Assembly: GCA_965224045.1 (NCBI GenBank)
Contig: CBDCYD010000015.1
Coordinates: 806,001-870,000, forward strand
Direction: 5' to 3'
Length of the DNA stretch: 64,000 bases
Source: Tectiglobus sp965224045
GTDB lineage: Bacteria > Pseudomonadota > Alphaproteobacteria > Rhizobiales > Hyphomicrobiaceae
The position numbers and the translations under genes are program-made. Position 1 is the first letter of the stretch. Each line of letters starts with the position of its first letter. Below are positions 19,730 through 27,463 of the stretch, piece by piece. The notes beneath the pieces are model-generated. The model was not told the DNA's origin. It was given only the letters and a program-made list of their open reading frames with translations, and made no database searches.

Positions 19730-20575
19730 ATGACGGACGTGCGTGACGGATTGAGGTTTTGTGCGCTGTTGATTGCGGTCTGCTGCGCCTCATCCACTCC
19801 AAGCACAGCGCAGCAATACAAGGCGCAAGGCCAGCTCTGGCGCATGGCTTTGGCGAGCGGTGTGTCGATTCAGATAATTGTCAGCGCGCCGCAGAAGAAG
19901 GCGCCACGCGCAACGCTGGTGCTGTTGCCCGGCGGTGACGGGCGGCTGAAGATGGGCCTTTCTGGCAAACCGACGCGCCTGCGCGGCAACTTCCTGGTTC
20001 GCTCGCAGAAGGCGTTGCGAAAGTTCGGCTTTGCGACGGCACTGCTCGACGCACCATCCGATCGTCAGAAAAAGCCCGGCCTGCTTGCCGGCTACCGGGC
20101 AACGAACCAACACGCGGTGCGCGATATCGGCCCCGTCGTCGAACACCTCAAGGCGATTTTCAAGGCGCCGGTATTTCTGGTTGGCACTAGTCGCGGCACG
20201 GTGTCAGCGGTCAATGCGGCGCGGCGCATCGGCGACAAACTTGCCGGTGTTGCCCTGATGGCCGCGATAACCCAGCCCAACCGATACGGGGCGACCGTCA
20301 ACGCGATCAATCTTGGCGCGATCGCAATTCCAACGCTGTTCGTCCACCACGTCGACGATCATTGCGCGGTAACGCCAGCGCATGGTGCGCGGATCGGGTT
20401 CGAGGTGATGCAAAAGGCAGGGGCCCGCGTCAGATGGGCGACGGTGAGCGGTGGCCGCGACGGCGTGCACACGTGTAGCGGCCGCTCCTACCACGGTTTC
20501 TGGAAGGCCGAGGGCCAAGCGCTCGGTCACCTCAATACGTGGATCAGCAAGATTTTGTCCGGGACCAAGAGTTAG
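19730..20575 (+). CDS. Exported alpha/beta-hydrolase-like protein
   Basis: This protein of 281 residues starts with a signal peptide (LRFCALLIAVCCASSTPSTA). The core resembles an alpha/beta hydrolase: an oxyanion-type strand ATLVLLPGGDGRLKMG, the nucleophile elbow VGTSRGTVSA, and a late His-rich loop (PTLFVHHVDDHCAVTPAH). This suggests a Ser-Asp-His triad. The substrate cannot be inferred. Start choice is uncertain: ATG 19730 and the in-frame ATG at 19700 both precede the signal peptide, and neither has a strong ribosome site. It converges on the EF-G paralogue. Confidence 0.75.
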   Translation: MTDVRDGLRFCALLIAVCCASSTPSTAQQYKAQGQLWRMALASGVSIQIIVSAPQKKAPRATLVLLPGGDGRLKMGLSGKPTRLRGNFLVRSQKALRKFGFATALLDAPSDRQKKPGLLAGYRATNQHAVRDIGPVVEHLKAIFKAPVFLVGTSRGTVSAVNAARRIGDKLAGVALMAAITQPNRYGATVNAINLGAIAIPTLFVHHVDDHCAVTPAHGARIGFEVMQKAGARVRWATVSGGRDGVHTCSGRSYHGFWKAEGQALGHLNTWISKILSGTKS

Positions 20576-20640
20576 GACAACGCCGAAAGGCGGCGGGCCG
20601 GGCATCCGGCACTTCTCTCACGGCGCTGTTCCTCGCTGTC

Positions 20641-20682
20641 GCCCGGGCGCCTTCGAGGGGCGCCCGCGGTGGGGCGCCCGCG
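20641..20682. terminator. Possible bidirectional terminator, GC-rich hairpin
   Basis: GGGCGCC (20645-20651) pairs with GGCGCCC (20659-20665) around a 7-base loop, and a third GGGGCGCCC follows. It lies in the 133-base gap between two convergent genes. There is no long T-run, so this is a position-based inference. Confidence 0.4.
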
Positions 20683-20708
20683 CAACGACGCCGTTGCCGT
20701 TGCCGGCG

Positions 20709-22766
20709 CTACTCGGCCGCCTCCTTGTGGCTGCTCAGCACCTGGTCGGCGAGCCGGCCGGTCAGTTCGGCAAGATGATCGAACTTGGCTGAATACGTGC
20801 CGACGCCCGCAGTGGCAGAGCGCAGTTCGATAATGAGGTCTTCGATCTCGGCAGCCGGAATGTGCGCCTGCACGACGTCCCAACCCGGCCAGCCATCGCG
20901 ACCGTCGAAGCCCAGGATGTGACCACGCCGCTGCGAGATCATGGCGTTGACCTTCGGCGTTGCTTCGTTGGGCACCATGATGTCGACGGCCATGACCGGT
21001 TCAAGGAGGACCGGGCTGCAGTCCGGCATGCCCTCGCTCATGCCGAGGCGTCCGGCGAGGCGGAAGGCCATATCCGAGGAATCGACGCTGTGATAACTGC
21101 CGTCCTTGAGGATCACCTCGACATCGACGACGGGGAACCCGAGCGGGCCGGAATCCAGATAGTCGCGGCAGCCGGCCTCGACGGACGGGATGTACTGCTT
21201 CGGCACCGCGCCACCGACGATGGTATCGGAGAACTTGAAGCCGGAACCGCGCGGCAAGGGTTTGATATCGAGAACCACGTCACCGAACTGGCCGCTGCCG
21301 CCCGACTGCTTCTTGTGGCGGCCGCGCACGTTCGTGCCCTTGCGGATCGTTTCCTTGTAGGCGGTGGCGCGCTTGCTGCGTGTGATCTCGACACCGTATT
21401 TGCGAATGAGCCGCTCTGCTGCAACCCGCAAATGCATCTCGCCCTGACCGAGCAACAACAACTGGTGGGTATCCGGATTTTGTTCGACGCGCAGGGAGGG
21501 GTCCTCGTCGGTCAGTTTGGCAAGGGCGGCACTGAGCTTGACCTCGTCCTTGCGGTCCTTGATGGCGATCGCCGATGCAAACACAGGGTCCGGCGGCGGA
21601 TCGATCGTGACCTGCTTCGCAGGCACCTTTCCGGTCGACAGGGTCTCTCCGGTCTTGGTGCTTTCGAGCCGGCCGAGGCCAACAAGGTCGCCAGCTGCTG
21701 CCGCGTCGCGCTTTTTCGAATCCTGGCCAAAAACGGTGAAAATACCGGAGACCTTCTCGTCGCCGCTCGGCCCCGTCATCATCGCGCCGTCGCTCAGACT
21801 TCCACCGAGAACGCGTGCGACAGACAGTTTGCCGGCGTGCGGCGTGTGAATCGATTTGACGACATAGGCCGTTGCTTCATCGCTGTCGACAAGCAGGCGT
21901 TCGCGGGTCTTGTCAACGAAGGGCACTTCGTGGCGCAAGGCCTTGAGGAGGCGGATAATTCCATTGCCGTTTTCCGCCGAGCCGAGGAATACGGGGCAAA
22001 TCTGGCCGGCCTGCATCTCGCGCGAGAGATCGTCGAACACGCGGTCTTGCGGCGGCTCCATGTCGGACAGCAACTGCTCCATCAGCTCGTCGTCGTAGTC
22101 GGCGAGTTTTTCAAGCATTTCGAAGCGCGCGGTCTGTTCGCGGTCGACGAGGCCCTGCGGTATGTCGACGACTTCGGACGGCGCGTGCTCGCGATAGACG
22201 AATGCGCGCTCCAAAGCGAGATCGACGAAGCCGCTCGCAATACCGTTTTCCCAGATCGGTATCTGGCGCAGGACGAGCGGCAGTGCACTGGAGGGCTGGA
22301 GGATCGGAACGAGATCACGCACCGGCGTGTCGAACGTGTCGATCTTGTTGAGGAACAGCAGGTGCGGGATGGCGTTATCTTCCAGCGACTTGAAAATGAC
22401 CTGCAGGGCTGCAACACGTTTCGGATCGGGTTCGCAAACGACGATGGCTGCATCGCAGGCCGCAAGCGCGGCTGCGGCTTCCTGCTGGAACTCGACGGAG
22501 CCAGGGCAATCGATGAACGCAAATCGGTCGCCCAGAAATTCGGATTCGGCAAAGTTCAACTCCACGCTCATGGCGTGTTCGCGCGCTTCCGTGCTGGCGT
22601 CGCCAACCGTCGTCCCGTCAGCGATCTTGCCCTGCCTATCGATGGCACCGGTGCGTGCCAAAATGGCTTCAAGCAGGGTGGTCTTGCCACTGAGAAACGG
22701 GCCGACCAGCGCTATGCAACGCGTGCCACGGCCCTCTGAGCCCCTTGTTCCTGTGGGTTGCCCCAT
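20709..22766 (-). CDS. Elongation factor G-like GTPase (EF-G paralogue)
   Basis: This 685-residue protein has an EF-G layout. The GTPase domain shows GPFLSGKTTLLEAILA (G1), FIDCPGSVEFQQE (G3) and FLNKIDTFD (G4). Then come domain II (AGKLSVARVLGGSLSDGAMM), domains III-V (LLLGQGEMHLRVAAERLIRK, RGRHKKQSGGSGQFGDVVLD) and the C-terminal NAMISQRRGHILGFD. Divergence in the G motifs (GPFLSGKT, DCPG) marks it as the EF-G-like paralogue found alongside canonical fusA in many alphaproteobacteria. Its role in translation is not established. The second of two adjacent ATGs is chosen because GGAGGA lies 5 bases before it. Confidence 0.9.
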   Translation of the reverse strand: MGQPTGTRGSEGRGTRCIALVGPFLSGKTTLLEAILARTGAIDRQGKIADGTTVGDASTEAREHAMSVELNFAESEFLGDRFAFIDCPGSVEFQQEAAAALAACDAAIVVCEPDPKRVAALQVIFKSLEDNAIPHLLFLNKIDTFDTPVRDLVPILQPSSALPLVLRQIPIWENGIASGFVDLALERAFVYREHAPSEVVDIPQGLVDREQTARFEMLEKLADYDDELMEQLLSDMEPPQDRVFDDLSREMQAGQICPVFLGSAENGNGIIRLLKALRHEVPFVDKTRERLLVDSDEATAYVVKSIHTPHAGKLSVARVLGGSLSDGAMMTGPSGDEKVSGIFTVFGQDSKKRDAAAAGDLVGLGRLESTKTGETLSTGKVPAKQVTIDPPPDPVFASAIAIKDRKDEVKLSAALAKLTDEDPSLRVEQNPDTHQLLLLGQGEMHLRVAAERLIRKYGVEITRSKRATAYKETIRKGTNVRGRHKKQSGGSGQFGDVVLDIKPLPRGSGFKFSDTIVGGAVPKQYIPSVEAGCRDYLDSGPLGFPVVDVEVILKDGSYHSVDSSDMAFRLAGRLGMSEGMPDCSPVLLEPVMAVDIMVPNEATPKVNAMISQRRGHILGFDGRDGWPGWDVVQAHIPAAEIEDLIIELRSATAGVGTYSAKFDHLAELTGRLADQVLSSHKEAAE

Positions 22767-23164
22767 CATTCTCCTCCATTTGCCCAGGCGCCAGCGATGG
22801 GCCGCGCCCACGCCCGGGAGGAGACGCGGCCCGATCATGTTTGCGCTCAATTGACGCAAGTGCAAGGAGAAACAAAGAAGGTTGCCGGTGGAAGTGGGAA
22901 AAATCGTCCGCCCGAGCAATAATGACCCGGTACGGCAAGCCGTTAAGGTTTGCTCACCTGGCTGGTGAACTCACCACCACTAGTGCGACGTTCGACGTTG
23001 CGTTTTTTTGACCGCCGGAAATGGCTTGGCCGGCCGGGTGCCGATGCACGCTTCGACGCGCCAGCATTAACCAAAAATTCCTTGACGTGCGACAATTTTG
23101 CATCGATCCTTCGCGCAATGGAATTCGCGGGTTGTAAGCGGCCTGCACGGTCGGAGTGCGTTTC

Positions 23165-23413
23165 ATGGGCATCAACAGATTGAAAATTGCCGAGCGTGCA
23201 GCAGGGTTTGCCATGGTGCCCGACGAAGACCATGCCGAGCGTTACGTGTATTTGCAAACGCACGATGGCGACGAGAAAGCCCCGGCTTCGCCGAAAGTGG
23301 TTGTGAGCGCATCGATGGAGCGGGCTAAGCGGTCATCGCAAGGCACCGCCAGTCGCTTTTCATCGGCCGCGCATCAGTGGTTTGCCACCTGGTCTGGCCG
23401 CGCGACGGCGTAG
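23165..23413 (+). CDS. Uncharacterised small protein
   Basis: This 82-residue protein is not recognised. ATG 23165 has CGGAG about 8 bases before it. The first half (MGINRLKIAERAAGFAMVPD, then YVYLQTHDG) looks foldable; the second half is rich in Ser, Ala and Lys. No signal peptide or membrane segment is evident. It is isolated between two minus-strand genes. Confidence 0.45.
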   Translation: MGINRLKIAERAAGFAMVPDEDHAERYVYLQTHDGDEKAPASPKVVVSASMERAKRSSQGTASRFSSAAHQWFATWSGRATA

Positions 23414-23485
23414 TGTCGTTTCAAAATTTCACTTCTGTTGATGAACCGTGATCCCCGCTGGCAGTCGGACCGGGACCCGAAACGT

Positions 23486-24373
23486 CTACGATGCCAGCCA
23501 ATCGAGTACGCCATCGAGGCATTCCGAAATCCACAAATGGCCCTGGTCCGGGATCTTTCGTAGTTCGGCGCGCGGGATCTCGTCAGCGAGTGCGATGACG
23601 GCTGCGACCGGTACGTTGCGATCGGTGTCGCCGATCCACACGCAGGTCGCGGCGGCGACCACTGTCAGGTCAACGCCCCACGGCCGCGAAAATAGGACCA
23701 GATCGCAAACCGCACCGCCGGCGCCATGGCGCAGACCTTCCGCAAATGTGCGCCCGAGCGCGATGCGCCGCGCGAGCGGTGCCATGACGCGCTTATCCGG
23801 CGTGCCGGCGTGCAGCAACGAAAGCGACACCGCGACTGCCGGGGCTGTGGTGCAAATCCAACGGTAGGCCTCGAAGATCAGCCGCGTCGCTCCAGGGATG
23901 CGCGGAAGCATGCGGAAGCAGAATCGGTGAAACACCGACATCTTGACATCGGCGCCGGCGTCGACCCGGCCAACAGGCGCGACGAGTGCCAGGCGTTCGA
24001 TCCGTTGCCCGAGGACGGCGGCGGTCGTCGCAGCAAACGGGCCGCCGCCTGAAATACCGAGGACGGCGGCTCGTTCCAGCCCCAGCTGGCGCATTATCCC
24101 GGCGATGTCGCCGGCATAGCCGGCGAGAGTTGCCGGGTCGGTCGGCGCCTGCGTCCCGCCATAGCTCCAGCGGTCCGGGCATATCAGCCGCAACCCGCGC
24201 GCCAACGCGGCTGCGTGAACTGGACGGAACTTCAGTCGTGAGCCCGGCGTGCCGTGAAGGGCGATAACCGGCGTTCCGTCCACGGCGCCGTATTGGCGAT
24301 AGGTCAGGCGGCGGCCGCCACCCAATGTGAGTGCGCAATCGCGGTCCGGGTCGCATGGCGTAAAGCGCGGCAT
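23486..24373 (-). CDS. Alpha/beta-hydrolase fold protein
   Basis: This protein of 295 residues is a cytoplasmic alpha/beta hydrolase. It has the oxyanion motif VIALHGTPGSRLKF, the helix LAGYAGDIAGIMRQLGLERA, and a nucleophile elbow VLGISGGGPFAATTA with serine in GxSxG. A late Asp and His follow (GDTDRNVPVAAV and IPDQGHLWISE), completing the likely triad. The closest general class is haloperoxidase/esterase-type hydrolases; the substrate cannot be inferred. ATG 24373 is chosen but its ribosome site is weak. An in-frame TTG at 24391 is directly preceded by GGAG but too close to use it. Confidence 0.82.
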   Translation of the reverse strand: MPRFTPCDPDRDCALTLGGGRRLTYRQYGAVDGTPVIALHGTPGSRLKFRPVHAAALARGLRLICPDRWSYGGTQAPTDPATLAGYAGDIAGIMRQLGLERAAVLGISGGGPFAATTAAVLGQRIERLALVAPVGRVDAGADVKMSVFHRFCFRMLPRIPGATRLIFEAYRWICTTAPAVAVSLSLLHAGTPDKRVMAPLARRIALGRTFAEGLRHGAGGAVCDLVLFSRPWGVDLTVVAAATCVWIGDTDRNVPVAAVIALADEIPRAELRKIPDQGHLWISECLDGVLDWLAS

Positions 24374-24446
24374 TTCAGATCTATAGCCCAACTCCGCGTT
24401 CCGCGAAGATGCTCGCTGCCAGGCCTATCCGCCAGGTCGCCACCGA

Positions 24447-24563
24447 TCACGCAAACAGCCAGAGCAGGCCGCCGGCAACGGCCAGAGCCAAAAGGAAGCG
24501 CGGCGCCAATCGGCAGGCCCGGCACGTACCGGCCGGGAGTTCACGGTGGCGGGCCCACCACAT
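24447..24563 (-). CDS. Possible small single-pass membrane protein
   Basis: A 38-residue frame starts 8 bases after the stop of the aspartate aminotransferase gene on the same strand. It reads MWWARHRELPAGTCRACRLA and then a hydrophobic helix FLLALAVAGGLLWLFA at the C-terminus. A C-x-x-C pair precedes the helix. A short, charged head followed by one clean helix is typical of small membrane proteins. There is no strong ribosome site, so translation would depend on coupling. Confidence 0.35.
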   Translation of the reverse strand: MWWARHRELPAGTCRACRLAPRFLLALAVAGGLLWLFA

Positions 24564-24571
24564 GACCGGAC

Positions 24572-25774
24572 CTATTGCAGATTGCCGCAGAAGCGCTGAA
24601 TGCGCTCGCAGGCGTCGCGCAGAAGATCGGTCGAGGTGGCATAGGACACGCGCATGTTCGGCCCGAGACCGAACGCCGATCCGTGCACGCCGGCAACACC
24701 TTCGGTATTGAGAAGCTCGAGCACGAAGTCCTCGTCGGTCTCAATCTTTTTGCCGGACGGCGCGGTCTTGCCGATCAGTTCCTCGAACGAGGGATAGACA
24801 TAAAACGCGCCTTCCGGGGTCGCGCACTTCATGCCGCGGGCCTGGTTCAACATCGACACGACGAGGTTGCGACGCTCCTCGAAAGTTTCGCAGAAGGTTT
24901 TGAGATGGTCCTGCGGGCCGTTGAGGGCCTGCACGGCAGCCCACTGCGAAATGGTGCAGTTGCCGGAGGTTTGTTGTCCCTGCAGCGTGTCCATCGCCTT
25001 GATCAGGTGCTGCGGCCCGGCGCCGTAGCCAAGCCGCCAGCCGGTCATGGCGTAGGCCTTGGACAGCCCGTTAATGGTGATGGTGCGATCGTAAAGGCCC
25101 GGCTCGACCTGGGCGACGGTGACAAACTCATAGTCGCCGTAGGTCAGATGCTCGTACATATCGTCGGTGAGGACCCAGACATGCTCGTGCGTCATCAGGA
25201 CGTCGGTGAGCGCCTTCAGTTCATCGCGCGAATACGCGGCGCCCGTCGGATTTGAGGGAGAGTTGAGGATGATCCACTTGGTGTTCGGTGTGATCGCCTT
25301 GTCGAGAGCTTCCGGCTGAAGCTTGAAGCCGTCGTTCTCGTAGGCCATGACCGTAACTGGCGTGCCGCCGCACAGGCCGACGATCTCAGGGTAGCTCACC
25401 CAGTAGGGCGCCACGCAGATGACCTCGTCGCCAGGGTTCACCGTGGCAAGCATCGCGTTGTAGATGACCTGCTTGCCGCCGGTGCCGACGATGACCTGGT
25501 TCGGCGCGTAGTCGAGACCGTTTTCGCGCTTGAACTTGGCAGAGATCGCTTCGCGCAGCGGCACGATGCCGGAAACCGGCGGGTAGTTGGTCTCGCCGCG
25601 CCGAATGGCATCGATTGCGGCTTCCTTGATGTGGTCGGGGGTGTCGAAATCCGGCTCGCCCAAAGCCAGCGAAATCACGTCTTTGCCCTGCGATTTCAGA
25701 TCGCGTGCCATCTGGGTGAGCGCAATGGTGGCTGACGGCTTCATGCGGCCGAGCGCGTCTGAAATAAAGCCCAT
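24572..25774 (-). CDS. aatA: Pyridoxal-phosphate aspartate aminotransferase (class I)
   Basis: This 400-residue enzyme interconverts aspartate and oxaloacetate with 2-oxoglutarate. It belongs to the Ib subgroup typical of alphaproteobacteria. The N-terminus reads LGRMKPSATIALTQMARDLK; other features are GEPDFDTPDHIKEAA, NSPSNPTGAAYSRDEL, and the PLP lysine in TINGLSKAYAMTGWRLGYGA. The C-terminal FGLGPNMRVSYATSTDLL holds the substrate-binding Arg. AAGGAC precedes ATG 25774 by about 7 bases. A two-hairpin repeat lies 77 bases upstream of the start. In this subgroup some members also act on prephenate; this cannot be judged here. Confidence 0.93.
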   Translation of the reverse strand: MGFISDALGRMKPSATIALTQMARDLKSQGKDVISLALGEPDFDTPDHIKEAAIDAIRRGETNYPPVSGIVPLREAISAKFKRENGLDYAPNQVIVGTGGKQVIYNAMLATVNPGDEVICVAPYWVSYPEIVGLCGGTPVTVMAYENDGFKLQPEALDKAITPNTKWIILNSPSNPTGAAYSRDELKALTDVLMTHEHVWVLTDDMYEHLTYGDYEFVTVAQVEPGLYDRTITINGLSKAYAMTGWRLGYGAGPQHLIKAMDTLQGQQTSGNCTISQWAAVQALNGPQDHLKTFCETFEERRNLVVSMLNQARGMKCATPEGAFYVYPSFEELIGKTAPSGKKIETDEDFVLELLNTEGVAGVHGSAFGLGPNMRVSYATSTDLLRDACERIQRFCGNLQ

Positions 25775-25850
25775 GGTCTTGTCCTTTCGCGAGGGCGTCA
25801 TGAGGCGCGCGCGAGTGCACGCCGGCGGGTTTCACCGAAACCGGCGGACC

Positions 25851-25984
25851 CTAGATCATCGTGCCTTAAGTTGGAACCGCTGTCGCGGCTTCAACTTAAG
25901 GCACGATGATCGCCTCTAAAGAATCGAGCAACTTTCTGCTTTAATTCGGAATCGGACCGATTCCGAATTAAAGCAGGTTGCTCT
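25851..25984 (-). repeat. CTAG-edged palindromic repeat, copy 3 (two hairpins, best preserved)
   Basis: The first hairpin pairs GATCATCGTGCCTTAAGTTG (25854-25873) with its perfect 20-base complement at 25892-25911 around 18 bases. The second is the near-perfect palindrome built on GCTTTAATTCGGAATCGG. They are joined by the block GCCTCTAAAGAATCGAGCAA. Left edge CTAG, right edge AGGTTGCTCTT. The rest of the gap 25775-26113 shows no gene. Confidence 0.88.
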
Positions 25985-26113
25985 TGTCTCGGATAGGGCA
26001 AGATGCAAGGGCGGCCAAGGTGACACGGCGGCGCGCAAAAAGCGCAAGCCCCGTGCGGGCGATGGCGATCGAACATGGACATTGCGCTTTCGCGCCAAGA
26101 TTTCTCGCCGATG

Positions 26114-26746
26114 TCACCTGCATCCGTTTTGGATGAACTGCGACCGTGCCCTCTGGCCGGCAAGTGCCTGCTGCTCGCTGGCGAGCATGAGGCACCAGTT
26201 AATGTGATGAAAGAAGTCCTGGCTCCAGACCGGCCCGGAAACGGAACAGCCCCGATCCAAGGCCATACGATGCTGCGCGATCGCAGTTTCAGCATAAGCG
26301 CGGCAGAAATTGACCGTCAGACTGACACGGCGCTCGGTGCAGCAGTAGACCTTGCTGCCTGAAACACATTTCTTTCCGTCGCCGCGCTGGCTGCGAATTC
26401 TTTGATTGTAGCCGGGCGGGCAAGACCCCCGGCAAAACGGCGCCGTGCCGAACCACTTGCAATTGCGCGGCAGATCCAACAGGGCACTTGGTGGATCAAC
26501 GCAGCGCCCGGGCGCTTGCGGATAGCGACAGCCCGCCTTGGTACAATTTTCGATGCGGCCATTGTTGCACGAGCATGTATTGCAGCCGTCAACGAGCCAG
26601 ACCCGGCAATTCCAGGGACAGGCCTGCGCATGTGCCGGCGTTACCGAAACCGCGAATTGACCGAACATGAAGATCGCGATGCCAAGCAAAGCAGCGGCAG
26701 CAAACGTTTGGGACGTCGATCGATTGCCAATGAACCCTAAAATCAC
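26114..26746 (-). CDS. Secreted cysteine-rich protein with pacifastin-like motif
   Basis: This 210-residue protein has a signal peptide cut near AHA-QAC (residue 41) and 18 cysteines. Residues 43-73 match the pacifastin protease-inhibitor pattern: C43, eleven residues, C55-N-x-C58-x-C60-x2-G63-x4-C68-T-x3-C73. Residues 96-136 form a second module (W-x-GTAPFC-x-GSCP...KVYCC). Residues 148-209 form a third, CRAYAETAIAQ...GPVWSQDFFHHINWC...C, a pattern seen in other hyphomicrobial proteins of unknown role. Disulfide-rich and exported, it may inhibit proteases or bind ligands; this is inference. Start is GTG 26746 with AGGAGG 5 bases upstream, a strong site. Confidence 0.78.
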   Translation of the reverse strand: MILGFIGNRSTSQTFAAAALLGIAIFMFGQFAVSVTPAHAQACPWNCRVWLVDGCNTCSCNNGRIENCTKAGCRYPQAPGRCVDPPSALLDLPRNCKWFGTAPFCRGSCPPGYNQRIRSQRGDGKKCVSGSKVYCCTERRVSLTVNFCRAYAETAIAQHRMALDRGCSVSGPVWSQDFFHHINWCLMLASEQQALAGQRARSQFIQNGCR

Positions 26747-27463
26747 AACATCCTCCTATTGTTGCGCTGTCGGTGACGACCGGCAATTCCGAGGTGTGAT
26801 CGGCTCATACGCCAGACTTCACCGAATGGTAGCGATAGGCGACGAGGCAGTGGCCTGCCCCAGAAATACTTTCGCAGCGTTCGCAGGCCCATTTTCCTGC
26901 CGCTGAAAAAATGCATGACGTTGATATCCTGTTGGCTCGAAGTGGCGAGGGCGCCGTGCAGTCCCCAACTTGCCGGCATCAGCCCGAAATATGCACATGC
27001 GTTCCACCGCCTTGGTCTTGTCGGCACTGCTGGCGGGCGCGGAACGAATGTCTTGTCGTGGTCGTGCAGCCTACGTGTTCGCAGCAAAGCTGAACATGAA
27101 ACACGTAATGGGCGCTGCCGCCATGAGCGACCGCGAGAATTTCTGAAACGTGGCCTCGTCCTCTGAACGCGTTGCGCCCGAGATTGACAAAAATTTTGCC
27201 GAGCCCAACTGCCGACCCGCAAATTAGCACGTGCGGCCGGCTGCTTCAATTTTGGTTGACCTTGGCAGAACGGCGTCCGGGCGATCCCCGGGAGATCATT
27301 GGCGCGCACGCACGGCGTTCGTTCTTTTCGCGGCGTGCTGCCGGCATGCCGAGGCCGGCCTGCACATTGAGCAAAGGCTGCCGACTTTTTCCCGGTTCGG
27401 ATATGTGTCAGCCTTAATCGGCCCGAGACGAGGCCGGAGAATGGTTGGGAGTGTGAAGCGGCA
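26747..27463. other. Intergenic region, no convincing gene
   Basis: This 717-base divergent gap separates the cysteine-rich protein from the hydantoinase cluster. Short frames exist on both strands but lack ribosome sites and recognisable residues. It contains the promoter of hyuA and of the minus-strand gene. Confidence 0.5.

Noticed and set aside
20862..22739. 625-codon open frame on the plus strand
   Set aside because: It lies entirely opposite the well-supported EF-G paralogue and is a by-product of GC-rich codon use; no ribosome site or domain is visible.
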